The notes under the pieces were generated by a model. That model had not been told where the DNA came from, ran no database searches, and worked only from the letters and a program-made list of their open reading frames with translations. From Crotophaga sulcirostris (Eukaryota; Chordata; Aves; Cuculiformes; Crotophagidae): 64,000 nucleotides of DNA. A program made the translations under genes and the position numbers. The DNA is taken from NCBI GenBank assembly GCA_013397455.1, contig VYZB01000078.1, positions 1,367,090 through 1,431,089 on the forward strand, read 5' to 3'. Shown one piece after another: positions 10,876 to 23,500 of this stretch (its first letter is position 1; the number at the start of each line of letters is the position of its first letter).

Positions 10876-13800
10876 ATGCCTACCAGAGAAATACATACAC
10901 CTGGAAATAAATATCAAAGTGCAAAGATGATTTTTTTTCTCCAGCCTGAGATGAGTATTCAGGAAATCAACACAAGAGCTCATTTGTGATACATTTTATC
11001 ACTTCTGAAATTTGTAAGTGGAATCACTTGTGGAAAAGGCAGGAAGATAACAGTCTGAAGAGTAAAGAAATAACAACCTATGAGTCTCCCTCCCTCGCCA
11101 CTCACATATTAGCTGGGATTGTCAAAGATTTCCCAAATGTCTTTGTGAGTGGGATGGTAGGGGAAGTTGAACATTTATAGGCTCAGAAATTTGTCCAAGG
11201 TTCTCATTTTATTTCAATATGAACTCATGTTACATCTGTTGAAAAATCTACTGACAGTCCCATACACGTAATTTATGACATTTCCTATCAAGATGTTTAG
11301 CTGAATTAGAAACACTTGTGAAGAAGCCGGTCTGCAGCCAGTTAAAAAGCATTTTTGTAGCGGAGGTGAGGGCTGTTGAGGCAACAAAGGCGGGCTCATC
11401 TTACTTTTATTCCTATGGCTGTTGATCAAGCAATAGCACCATAAACTGCTTACAGCTGTGCCTTTTGTTACGGTGACAAAGAACGTGTTTAAGGATAGAC
11501 AGAAAGCTATGCTGTATGTTAGTTCACAATGACCATGTAGTTTACACAGCAAACAATCCAAAATATATTTCTGCAACATCCAGGCTTCTCGATGAAGTGG
11601 CACTGATTTGTTCTTTCCTCTTTGTCATTTGTCTTACTGAGCTAGTTACCTGCATGTCTGTACCATTTTCCTAGCTGCACACCATCAAGACCATGGTGAT
11701 GATATGCCTCCTAGCTCACAGAATTTGTTTTAGGCATGTGAGCTGTTCCACTTAGATGGATAAGACTAAAATTAAAGAAGCCCATAGGTCTGAAGACCAT
11801 TGCTATTTACCCAATGGGGAGAAAGTACTTGTTCCTTCTGTCATACTGAAGGAGAGATATTTAATTGCTAAAATTTATCTACCTGAGCCTTTTTTAAGAT
11901 TAGAGAACTTATTTAGCTGTGCAGACCAGAGGTTTAGCTCTCTGGTTTTGCACAGTTTTCTTATAGTTTTGTTCTGTACTTGTCTTCAAGGCAGGATAAT
12001 TTCACAAGGAAATGGTGAGAACCGGCTTCCTTGGAAGGCTGAGTCATTCCTTGCCTTCAAGTTGTCCTTACATGGAAACAGCCCTTTCAGCCCTTCTGTA
12101 TTACATGGATGCACAATGGGACACAGGCCACTCTGCCGTCATGGTTAGTAGACAAGCAGCTCCGGAGACTGCCTGTCTTCAGATGAGATTTACTGCCCTC
12201 TTGAGGTGTTTATCTTTCTCCTCCAACAACAGAGGGAGCTTAGAGGACCTTATGCCCTTGTGCCGGAAGTGCGTATCAACAACAGCCAACTGAAGTGCTT
12301 GTCACACTGAGGAATAGAGCTTGCCCTCATTGTAAAAAAACCTATGTTTTCTGCACAGAGGTCTTAGAAGCTATAGAAGAAAATGGTAAAATTAATCCAA
12401 ATCACCCTGGGTTCCCCTGTTACCATGTGGCCATATGGCTTTCCCCTATGTCATAATGTACCATGTCATGGTGGGACTCTCTAACTCCGTTTCCAACAAA
12501 TTATTCAGGTTCTATAAAATCCATGATTATCCTTATTGGAATGCCATTGGCCTGCCCTGCCTCTGTAGGCTTCAGGAGCCAGGTCTTCTGGAAAAGGCAG
12601 TCAAACACAACAGGCTGGAATAAATGGGCTCCTTGCCAAATTTGCTTGTAACATTACTAATTTCAGTGTTCCTGGAGTCTATAAGACTTGCTTTAGCCAG
12701 TTTCATGTCTTATGCTTTGCTGAGTAATTACCTGAAAACATTAGTATACCTGCCAGTTGATGTTGCCTGGGTTTATTCCACCTGTGTCAGTCAGGCTGGA
12801 TGGTGCTTTCCCAGAACTCAGCTCTTTGAAGGCCCACCACATTACATCCAGAAGTCTCCAAAGTGTTTTGAAAATAGTATGGACACCAGAATAGTAGTAA
12901 CCAGTCTGAGGCAAAGTAAGTTGTCACATCCTTCTGCAGAATACTCAGAATACCTCTGAGACTTCTGCTCTTTCTTTTCTGCTGATTTTAGAGTTCATTC
13001 TAAAATTCATTTCCAGAATAAAAACTTCATACTTTGACCAGAGAACCCCTTTTTTTCAGAGGGATGGATTAGTTTACTCTGTTTAAATACAGTCATATGC
13101 GCCTGATCTTTGATATCATCTGGGTTACACTCTACTTATGCAGGAGAGACATTTGTTGCTTATGTAATTTTTCTATATTAGGTATTAACATATTCAACTG
13201 GAGAGAGGAGATACATTCTTTTGTGAACAAAAATATGAAACTAATTGGCTAAAAAACTCTATCAGGATCCCTAATTAGTACCCCTTAGATAAGAAACAAA
13301 GCCTGAATATAAATGTAGAGAAAAGATACTATGAGATAAAGATGTCATGGGAACCTTACACTAATCAAAATCTTCTGTGACTGCGTTATTAAGATACTTG
13401 CTTTAAGAACAAAACATATGGTAGAAGCCTCAAGGACACAGGGTCTTTAGCTCACCACCAACAGAAGTGTAAAATGCTCCCAGTTCCTTCAAGGATTTAA
13501 GTAATGCTTGCTTAGGGTGTTTCATTCACCAGCAAACATCGTGATTTGTGAAGCAAAACTAATGTGTCCCTGGAAAGTTCCAGCATGAAATAAGACTGGG
13601 TGTGAAAGCCTGCCAAGGTTCAAAGAGATATGATTTAAGGGGAAGCACTCCCTGAAAATGTGAGGATGAGTGTTACTAACTTAATCCATATGATATCTTC
13701 TACCTCCCAAATGTATGGTAGAATGCAGGGCAGAAACGCATGAAGCAGACATTAGTCATTGTCTACAGGTGATATTTCTTCCATGAATTTGTCAGCAAGG

Positions 13801-16800
13801 GTGGCCAATCTGTGTTTAAGCATTTGTACAATAGATTAGTGTGCAAAGGTGAAAAGTAAAGGAACTACCCTGTGTTTACTCACAGACACACATTGGCTTT
13901 GAAAACTTTAAAAGACACTTGTTATATTACGAATGTAGCTCTGCAATCTTGCACAGTAACAGGAATAAATGAAAGCTAGGCATCTGGGTAGATATAGAGG
14001 GGTAGGAAGGTATCTTTCTGCCACTAATGCTACATGAATGAGTAAGGCACAACATGTTTTTCTGTTGTTTTTCACTTTCTTTTGAAACCTGAGGATTACT
14101 GGAAGGAGGATGCAGCCTGCTCTGCTTTTGCTTGGATGATCCTAGATTTTCTACTGTCAACACAAAAAAATAACATATGTAACACTTAAAAATTAATCTA
14201 ATATTAAGCTGTACAAGATATAACTGTGCAAGAACAGAAAAAAAAATAGTCATTGTCCATTCAGTATACAGTCCAGGGAGACAGCTAGACATGTGAAGAC
14301 CTTTGACTTAATCCAGTTTAGTCCTGTAACATGGCACAAGATCACCCTGAAGGTAAACGGCAAGGTCTAATTTTGGTAGCGAAAGGCATACAGGATGCTG
14401 TTCATGGAAGAACTGAAAAAAAAATATTCATTTTTTTCTGGAATCTAGTATGGGATGTGCTAGGGAGGCTTCTAGCTTGTAAAGTTTCCACTACACCTTG
14501 GACAAAAGTACATGAAAAAGGGACAGAGAACAGTAAGAGGGAGTCTTACCTCTCCTGCCTAAGTCCGTGTCTGCTCCCTGATATACTTTGACAGGAAAAG
14601 AGATAATTGTGGAGCAAGTCTTAATAGTTCTGTAAAGGTAGATGTCAGTGCCCCTGTGATGATACACATGAGGTGCTACAACTGTGCACGTGAAGGAAAT
14701 GTGCTTCTGTCAGCTGTCAGTCAGCTAATGTGGCTTACCCAAGGCAAAGGCACAGGCCAATTCTCAAGAAACATGGCTATGTACTGGGAAATCCTTACAG
14801 AAAGTGTGATTTGTTCCTGTGTTCTAGCTAATCTAAAAAGCTTGAATCCCAAAGAAATCTCCTAAATAAGTAACAAATGGAATAGACAAATAGCTTCTGA
14901 TTACAACAAGCCAATTCCTTAGACAGTTTTTAGATTCAAAACAAGTTTGATTAAGAGTAGACAAACTTCCTTAAAGTACAAACTGCAAGCATTTTAAAGT
15001 GAATCTAACATCTTTCTGTTGCTACGCTTTCTGTTAAAAAATGCAAAATTCAAAACCAATGGAGACTTCTTAAAAATAGCAAAATCAAACTCAATCCCCT
15101 ACAGTATGTCAAATCCTAGACCTTACTGTTGCCTCCCTGCCTGAAATTGGATATCTTTCTAATCCAAGAGTGTAAGAATCTTCCTGTGGTTAGTGGAAAA
15201 TTGAATAGCACCTTGGCAGCCCTGTTTTCATCTGTCCTTTGTGTGTTGTTTTCTTTGGTATTTTTATTTTATTTGTTTCAAAGTAAAGAACAATTGAAAC
15301 AGGCTTTGTAGCACAGTCTTAGCTATTTGCAGCCTCACAGATCTCAGTGCAAAGGACAGTGGCTGTATGAAATCAGCTATTTTTAGGAACAGACCATGTG
15401 GATATTTTCTTGCTGTGTGTGCAATGAAACAGGAACAGATATAACATCTGCTTCCTCATCAACTGATATTTCCTTGTTTTATGTAGCTGGAATAATTTCA
15501 CTTAAAATGATGAATTGGCGTGCAACATTGTGTCAAGATGTAACTGTGCTGCATTTTACAATTTTGTGGTTCAGTCTGGACACATGGATTCTGGTATAAT
15601 ATGAGGGGAAAGATGTAATATTTCTATTGTATAAAACAAAACTTCAGGACTTAAGAGGATCTTAATATATTGAAAAGGGAGAATGAAGGGTATATATTGT
15701 CACGTTAACACAACATCAGGTTTCCCTTGAAAGTAGCACGTCTTGAAATTTTCTCTTGAATTGAAGAGCTGTAACAGGAAATAAGCTGTTTCTCTCAGTC
15801 ACAGGTTTTGTCTTCCAGTGTGATATGGCAAACACACTGAAAATAATGGCAAATATTTTATAAAAACAAGAAGCTGTAACAATCTCCTGAAATGGTACTA
15901 TAATGGCCACGATATTTTGGAAATGTTAAATAAAACCGAAAAGTATCTTAGGGGTTCAAGAGTAAAATTTTTCCCTTTGGGTCATAGTTGAACTGATGCC
16001 TCTGCAAGCTATTAAGAAACACTTCACAGGTGAAGGTGTCAGCTATGAGATTTGAGATTTATTCTTTGTGACCATGATGGCCTGATAGCATTTCCCTAAA
16101 AGAAAAGAGCCTGCTAATTGGTCATGGAAGTATGACTGCACAGGTACGTTACTAATACAGCCTTCTACTGGTTTTTGAATGCACTTCTATTCTTCATCTT
16201 TATTATGTCTTGTGACAGTGAGCTCTGCAGCCCAATTATGTGTTGGATGCAAAAATACTTGACTTTGTTTGCTTTAAATGTGGCAGCATGTTCCTGTGCT
16301 ATGCAAAATACCCAGTGAACGATTGTTCCCCAATTATTTCTTTACCCCATTCATGATATTTACTACCAGACCTGACCCATCTCCTGCCTTCAACTGTTCC
16401 CTCCATTCCACCAAAGATCCTGAATATATTTAGTTTTTCTTCACATGGAAGCTGTCACACTTCTTTGATCATACATGCTAGTGTTTTCAGGCTCTACATC
16501 TTGAGGCGTGAACAGCCATTTAAACAAAAGGACATCTTCCATGAGCAACTCCTCTTCTCTCCCACAGCAGGTGAATAACATTAAGTCACAACAAACTGCT
16601 AATAGGTTCCACTTTGGTGCTGACTAAGCACTGGTGAGTTCTGATTTCCTTCCATCTACATGCTGGACCAAATGAACAGTGTTTCTTGTATGTGGTTAGT
16701 GTTTAAGGCCTCATTGTGTACATGGCCTTGAAAGATATATTTTTATGTGTAAGCACCTCATAAAATATTTTTCTGAAGACATTTATCAAGAGAGACTTTG

Positions 16801-17140
16801 AAAAAGTGTAAGGAGAAGGGAAGGAGAAGGCGGGGGAAGCACAATATATGCTTTTCAGATGCCACAAAGCTTTCACCTGAGAGGCGACACTTTGCACATT
16901 ACAACAGGGAATCAAAAGATTTATACTCAACACTCCATATATATGACTCTCTAAGGCATCATTTTGAAAGGGTGATTATTGGTTTGACATGAGAGAATAC
17001 TTTACATTAAATGCTGAAAGTTCTCTATGTACATAGCAATAATCACCTGATGCTGCTTTTTCTCACTGCATGGCTTTTAATAATAAATAATCATAATAAT
17101 GATGGTTAGGTTCTCTAAAATGATCCCATTTGTTTTCCAA
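10876..17140. other. Unique noncoding DNA, no gene seen
   Basis: Six kilobases without a recognisable gene or transposon. Open frames at 11756-12148, 12012-12293, 12624-12959, 13927-14292 and 14331-14591 have no domain that I know and are interleaved between frames. The block at 11220-11610 is listed separately as a candidate regulatory element. Confidence 0.55.
11220..11610. promoter_or_regulatory. Candidate conserved noncoding element
   Basis: Complex, non-repetitive sequence with words typical of developmental enhancers: ATACACGTAATTTATGACAT at about 11262, CATAAACTGCTTACAGCTGT at about 11440 (a HOX/CDX-like ATAAA and a CAGCTG E-box), and TTGTTACGGTGACAAAG just after. A 129-codon frame is open on the minus strand but carries no domain I recognise. 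An enhancer is one reading and unconstrained unique DNA another; the sequence alone cannot decide. Confidence 0.18.
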
Positions 17141-17580
17141 GAACCCCCAGGGGCTGGTATTTATCACTTGACGTGGATGCTCCCTGCTTCTCTCCCTCCA
17201 CTTACACATCCATATAAAAGAAGTGCCGACATATGGGAAGTGCTTTACTTAATTTGATGGCATCTCTGCTTATTATTATCTCCCTGAGCTGCGGTGATTG
17301 TAGTTCAGTAGTTGAACAATTATTAAAACAGAAGCTCTAGGTCCCCTGCTGGACTTCGCCCTGGGATCTCCCATTTTCTACCTCTAGAAGTCCAATGTAT
17401 TCAAAAGAAATGCACTGACTGCGGAACAGATAACAGTCAACTCCTCTTAAATTCTTGTATATGTCAAGAGTTGGTGCACCTGTTGAATTTATATATGAAT
17501 TCTCTATACTTGTGTGTTTATGTTTATATGTCAGCTTGAGCTAATTAGAGTCTTCCTCATGCAAATTGGGAGGAAGGGGA
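17141..17580. promoter_or_regulatory. Candidate conserved enhancer with homeodomain and octamer sites
   Basis: The block ends with a homeodomain palindrome CTAATTAG (17541-17548) followed ten bases later by a perfect POU octamer ATGCAAAT (17559-17566). Upstream are a CRE-like TGACGTGG (17169-17176) and the AT-rich word GAACAATTATTAAAACAG near 17310. Close homeodomain plus octamer spacing is a known arrangement in neural and pituitary enhancers. There is no open frame of note and no repeat signature. The regulatory role is inferred. Confidence 0.25.
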
Positions 17581-20500
17581 GAAGGATGGCCACAAAAAGA
17601 CTAGACAAGGAGTTGGCACAGTGAATGAGAAAGATGTGATTTTGGGAGCTGTTGCAGCACAGCACCTGCAAGTGTTATCTTTGGTGAAGTCTGTTTTCTG
17701 CAGAAAAGTTGTCTTATTTTGCTAATTTGAGGTACACACAATAGAATATATTCTCCTCTCCTTCTGCTCTCTCTATGCTATTAACCTTATTGATGAATGA
17801 GCTGATTTGGGATAAAAAAGTACCTGGCTCAGCTAGGGCTATTTTGTGAACTGATGGTTTCAGTAATATTTTTTTCTAAACATTTTCACTTTCCAATTTT
17901 TTTTCTTCTTTCTTTTTATTGTTCAAAAGGAAAGAAGTCGACAGTTCTGAAATACCTCCTGAAAGATAAAGTGCAGAAGTACGTGTAGGCAAGGATCTAA
18001 GTTTGCTAGAGCCTGACTATAGTAGATGAAAACCTGTCCAGTTTCCTACTGCTGTTTCTATAACAGACCTGGCTGGTGAAGTGAAGACTTACAGAAGAAA
18101 TGATAAATGCCTCAGCTGTGATCAGATTGTGTGAAGCATGAAACAGAAGGGAGTTATGACCTGTTATTAGGGCTTTCCTCTGGTCAACAATCAATATTAG
18201 AAAATGAAATAAAGATAGCACCAAATCTGAAGTGCATTTACCGTATACAAGATATAAATGCAATTAAATACAAGCTTTTCTTTCTCACCTCCTTCTTCTC
18301 CTTCTATCTACCTTTTTGTTCTTGGATATTTTTCACTATATATTTACCTTTCCTTTCTTCTTTTTCTTCATTTTCCTCTTGCGTCTCTATTTTTTCATAT
18401 GTTTTGCAGTTGTCTCTATGCCTGTGACTTTCTTGTACAGTTACTCTGCTTTCCTCTTTTACAATCCCTTCAATCTTTTGTCCTCCATTTGGGAGTCCCC
18501 ACCACTAACACAGTTATCTCGTTGGCTTACTTCCTGGCAAGTCTTGACTTTCCAGGGATGAGAAGTCTTCTGGTGCAATTACTCTTAACTTTGCTCCTCC
18601 AAATCAGGTGGACGGTGTAGGGGTTAATCTCTGATTTAGTTGCAGGACGTTCCTTCTACCTGCCAGATATGAGCAAGCTAATGAGCCAAGCAGTAGGGAC
18701 AACTCTAGCACAGGCCACAGTAGTCCTGTGGTCCTCCACATTTTGTTAATCATCCTGTGGTCCCCCGCAGGTAAGACTGACACTGAGAGTAGAGGCCAGC
18801 AGCATTCTTTGCACAAACCATTACACACTTGACTGGCCAGATAGCAAGTGAGTTACGAGCAGTGCTGGCCACAGCAAGTGATTTTCAGGGCAAGATGCTG
18901 AACACAGCAGTCTTAGCAGATCGTTTTGGATATATGCTGACTTAGCTAAGTTCAGATGATCCAGGAGTCAGAGCCGTATGAGCCGTTTTACACAAGGCTG
19001 TAACCCAACAACACGTGCTTGGAAGCAAATTTGAACGAAAGTATTGAGCCTTGCTGTGTTCCCCTGCTGACTAATTTATGTAGCAACCTGCAGGTAACAG
19101 AGAAACAGTTTCTTTTTTCCAGCTGGATCAGAGGTAACCCTGCTCAGAAATGGCAATGAATCTCTCCAGCCATATGCATGTATCCTACCAGACTACTAAT
19201 TTGGTTCAATATTTTGTTCCCTGAAAGAACAAAGCAGCTGGAACAGAAACCTTTCACTGACCATGAAGCACCTTGAGTCTCAGACAGCTTCACTTTGTCA
19301 TCTAGATCACTATAATCAGTGCGTTCCTAAAACGATTGCCTCACTCTTGTAACATCAACTCTCCTGCACTTACTAAAATGTACTTTGTTATGCAAACAAA
19401 CACGAAATTTATAAACAATTGTTCTTTTTGCCTTAAGTCCTGGGCAATTCACAAAAGTTACAAAGCAGGACCTTCTATGAATGCTGGTGCCTCTGCATAT
19501 AAAATCTCATTTACATTTCTCTTTACTAGTGTACTGTTGCTTTTGGTGCCATCACCAATAGTACATATATAGTTTTCCAAGACTGTTTACAAAGAACAGG
19601 ATCATGATAGAAAAGACCTTTCAGCTGCTGATTTCTAGGTCATGGTACTTCATTCTTGCTTCCACCTCATAACCATGTTAAAGACAGGTGAGAAGGAAGT
19701 AATCTATAGGAAAGAAAGTCTTTGCAATCTGACCACCTTCAGTTACTCTGTCATGACAATAGTCTTTGCAATGACCATGATAATAATTGTTTGCAGTGAA
19801 AAGCTGACTGTTTTGGCCTGTCTGACAGTGTAAGTCTGCAGCCTTGGTGAGGATTAATCTGCGATAGCTCTGAGCTTTGCAGAATACACGAACTGAACTT
19901 AAAACTTGTGCATTTGTTGACCTGGTTCTATAGGAAGTGATGAATGCTGCTGTGACTTGCATTCCCAACAGCTGTACTAATTTTAGTTGTACTAATACAT
20001 GTCTGAATAAAGAATAGACACTGGGCTAAAATTATAGTTGTCTATTTAAGTGAAGTTTCGCATTGAAAGATATTTGAAAGCATTTCCTGAGTAGACCCAA
20101 GTGCAGCCACTCAACATCCCATGTTCCAGCCGATCACACCATGAATACTCCTTCCTCTTAAGTACATATGACTGAAATTTCCAAAAGCAAGTGGCAAAGA
20201 CTGAATTCGAGTCTTGGTTAGTAAAGAAAGGGGAAAGGAATTTACTATTGTTTGACATATTTTCTGAATTGACACGTATACTCTGATATCCAAACAGTTT
20301 CAGACCATCTTTTAAGATCAAAGTTTTTGCTTCTGCCGGAGAAAGATCTCCTGAATCTCACACGATCTGTTGCTAGGCTGGAATCTACCACACAGTAGCT
20401 TGTTTATTTTAACCAGATTATGCTGCCGGAGGAAGGTTGCACTTGAATGTATTCGAATGCTTTTTAAATTCTGTTAAACACAGCTCCGGCTCTAACACAG

Positions 20501-23141
20501 TAGCCCAATTTACATTATATGTATTCTGGCTCATTTCTACTCATATAGCACCCTCAGTAAGGTTTTACTTTTGCAAGTTAGAGGCTCAGCTCAGTGTATT
20601 TTATAAACTGTTTTCCTCTCCCTGAAGCTTTAGAGTTTTTCATTAAAAAAAGCCTTTTTTTTTTTTGCTATATTTCTTTTGTAAACCTGTAGAGCAGCAG
20701 CTGTGCTTACTACCAGCATGACATTGTACAAAAGCATATTGTTCTTTACAAAAAAGAGAGAAAGATTGAATAAGGGTGAGAAGGAAAGAGAGAGGCCAGG
20801 ACCTCTTCTCTCTGGTCAGACACCAGAGAGAGATGGTCAGACCATCCTTGGACTCCTTCTGAGCCCTGTGGGGGGCTAGCAGAAAAGAATTTGTAGCCAC
20901 AGGGACATGTTATCCAGAACCAAGGGTTGAACCTAATTGTAAGCAGATTTTTGCCTGCCTTTTTTGGATGAATGATGGCCCACTGGCATGTGACCTGGCT
21001 TGGCAATTTCCCTGCAGCGTCCAGGCTGCCATAAGGAAATACGTAATGTCTAGAGTGATAGGAAACTCTTTAGTGCAGATGGTACAGAGCTGCCTCATAA
21101 AATGACTCACTGTGAATCCTCACAGAAATCTCAGCTATAAAAATGATAATGAAAAAAGCACAAGAAAATGCAAAGTGACTAAAACCAATTTGTTCTATCT
21201 CATGTCTTCCATTTTAGATACAAAACCCCATATAATCTATAACCAAAACAACACCTTCTTCTCCTTAATTGTTTTTATCTGGCCAGGCAAAATCAATAGG
21301 ACAAGGCACTAGAATTGTGGAGGTGGAGGGAGCTCTTGAAGGAAACAAAGTGCTAGCTTTCAGAGTTCTAGCCACTCCTTACAGAAAGAAAACCAACTTC
21401 TTGGGAAATACTGTGTGCCTACAAGTTCTCATCTCCCTTTTCCACTCCTGTTGTCCCTCCAACAGTAAGAGGAAACAATTATTAAAAACGGTACCTGTGG
21501 TTTTCTCAATAGAACCACCGAGTTTTAGGTGAGGTATAGATTCTAAACCCTGTGGGTTATTTGATTGCAGGTTACATGTTTTATTGTGATAGTGATACAG
21601 GGTACCTTCTATTCTAACTCCATAGTTACTATGTCAGCATTTTAATGTGGTTTAGCAGCAAATTCTCTAACTTCCCTCACTTCCCTCATGTAGGTTGGAG
21701 AGCAGCTCCTGTGGGAACAAACCAGATTTTTCTGTAAGAAATCAACCCTAAAGTTCATCTCCTTGAACTCAACAAGCTCTCTCCAACATCTTGTGGAAGA
21801 AGAAGAGTCAAATCAAACGTCTGGTCCTCTGGACAGCTGCAAACCATACAAGTATTTGGGACACTTGGTCCAGGAAAACACAACACTTGAAGTTCAGACC
21901 AGAACTACATAGAGCATGGTTGGAATTGCTCAACATAAGTTGTCCTGTTAACAGGTATGCACACATGCTGCACCGCTTGCTCAGCCTTACCTCACAATCT
22001 CTCTTGGCTGTCCCTATGCAAGACCTTGTGGCATCACAGAGGTATAATTGAACTGTCTTTCAAGGGCCATGGAACAACGCTTCCCTCTCCCCCAGCAAAT
22101 TCACACTGCAAACACTGTGGATGTTTACCCCAAGATAAAGCAGTTATCACCTCAAAGCAAAGAATCATTCAGAAGATCCTTCAGGTAATCCTTCTCCATC
22201 TATGGTCTGTTACTTTCTAACTATGCACACACTCTCTCAAACCAATCAGATATTCCTAGCCACTTCATTCTGGGTTTGTAATACCTGAACCTCTGTGAAG
22301 AACGTCCTGTAGAGCTGTGTCCAGCTGGGCATTTGTTAAGTCAGTGCTCTCATTTCATGCAGACAGACGGAAATGGAGGGGAAGAGCCAGTACCTGGGAC
22401 TTTTGCCTGTTGATGGCACTGAGCTATCTGCTTGCCAACTGATGCATAAATTGAATTTTTACCAACTCAACTGTCCTTTTCGCCATGGGATCCTATTGGG
22501 ATGGGACCATAAAATGCTCAGATCTATGCAAAGTTATAACGACCCTCTTCACTCGGTGGGACTCTACTGTGGTACACAGTGACAGGTTTCAGACTGAGCC
22601 CTGCCTACCTGCAGTGAGGCAAATGAGGCAGAGGGCTGGTCCTTTTTGGCAAAGCGAAATCAAACATAGCAATCTGTGGGGAAACAGGATGATATATAAA
22701 AAGGGCTCAGCTGTAACTGCAAGAATTCAAAAAAATTACCTCTCAGTGATAAAATTACGCTCACTTTTTGAACACTCTGAAGCAATACTTGTCTAATACA
22801 TCCAGACAGACTGCATATTGACTTTCAAAGCTATGATCTGTGCAGGGTAAGATGGTCCTCCTAATAGAGCAGAACAGTTGCAGAGGAGTACACAGGGCCA
22901 GCAAGGAGTTCCTATTTTGAAGATGGGGGTTTTCTTGACACCTCAGCATTTATGTGTAAGCATGTCTAGGACTTACCATGCGACATTTTTCCCTGAAATT
23001 CACATGAGCTTCCCTCCAAATTTCAGACTGAGACTCATTGTAGACATAAGATCCACACTATGCAAGACATCATTTATTTGTCAAAAGGAAATGAATCCTG
23101 TGCTTGTATTTGATATACTATGCATGTGTTACTCTGCATCT
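17581..23141. other. Unique noncoding DNA, no gene seen
   Basis: No recognisable gene. A long pyrimidine-rich tract (about 18275-18420) makes three overlapping phenylalanine- and serine-rich frames; these are compositional artefacts. A twin hairpin at 20807-20846 is listed separately. The remaining sequence shows neither repeat families nor exons that I can support. Confidence 0.55.
20807..20846. repeat. Two adjacent perfect hairpins
   Basis: The first hairpin has a ten-base stem TCTCTCTGGT (20807-20816) pairing with ACCAGAGAGA (20822-20831) around a five-base loop CAGAC. The second follows immediately: GATGGTC (20832-20838) pairs with GACCATC (20840-20846) around a single A, or as six pairs around CAG. 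The word TGGTCAGA occurs in both. The stems are too short for a microRNA precursor. The function is unknown and may be none. Confidence 0.7.
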
Positions 23142-23500
23142 GCACCACACTGCACAACACTTTATACACAGACTGTAAAAGGTTGACTCAGGGAGGTTAT
23201 GGGGAGAAAAGTCAGAAACACAATCTTGAATATTTCTCTGCCATGCTATAAAATCAACTATTTTTTTGTCTGTATAAACAGTTCATTTTAGAACCAAGCC
23301 CCAGGAATGTGGACCTGTGATGAAAATATATAATTCAATTTGAAGCTGAATATTTGCTGTTAAAAGTACTCCCAGGAATAATATTTAAAGAAGGATTACA
23401 TTCTTCCATACTTTGGTTGCTTGCTTTCTTCTGGCAAAGTAAACAAAAGCACTCGTACATTTAACTCACTACATCATAAATGATGACTGATGAGGTTTTT
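23142..23500 (+). repeat. Duplicated 360-bp module, copy 1
   Basis: This stretch is repeated in the same orientation at 25244-25605. Homology starts at the shared GCACCACACTG (23142-23152), is strongest at 23286-23328 (a 43-base identical run, then one mismatch and about 20 more identical bases) and at 23371-23405 (35 identical bases), and fades after about 23480. Between those cores the copies differ by many substitutions and short indels. It is either an old local duplication or two copies of an interspersed repeat that I do not recognise. No coding frame is shared between the copies. Confidence 0.85.

Noticed and set aside
11756..12293. Two overlapping frames (130 and 93 codons) that might be exons
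   Set aside because: They lie in different frames over the same bases, show no domain, and no splice-site pattern favours one of them.
18258..18620. Three overlapping Phe/Ser/Leu-rich frames resembling membrane segments
   Set aside because: They come from a pyrimidine-rich tract; hydrophobic translation of CT-rich DNA is a composition effect.
20807..20846. MicroRNA precursor
   Set aside because: Stems of seven and ten bases are far too short for a microRNA hairpin, which needs roughly 22 or more paired bases in one arm.
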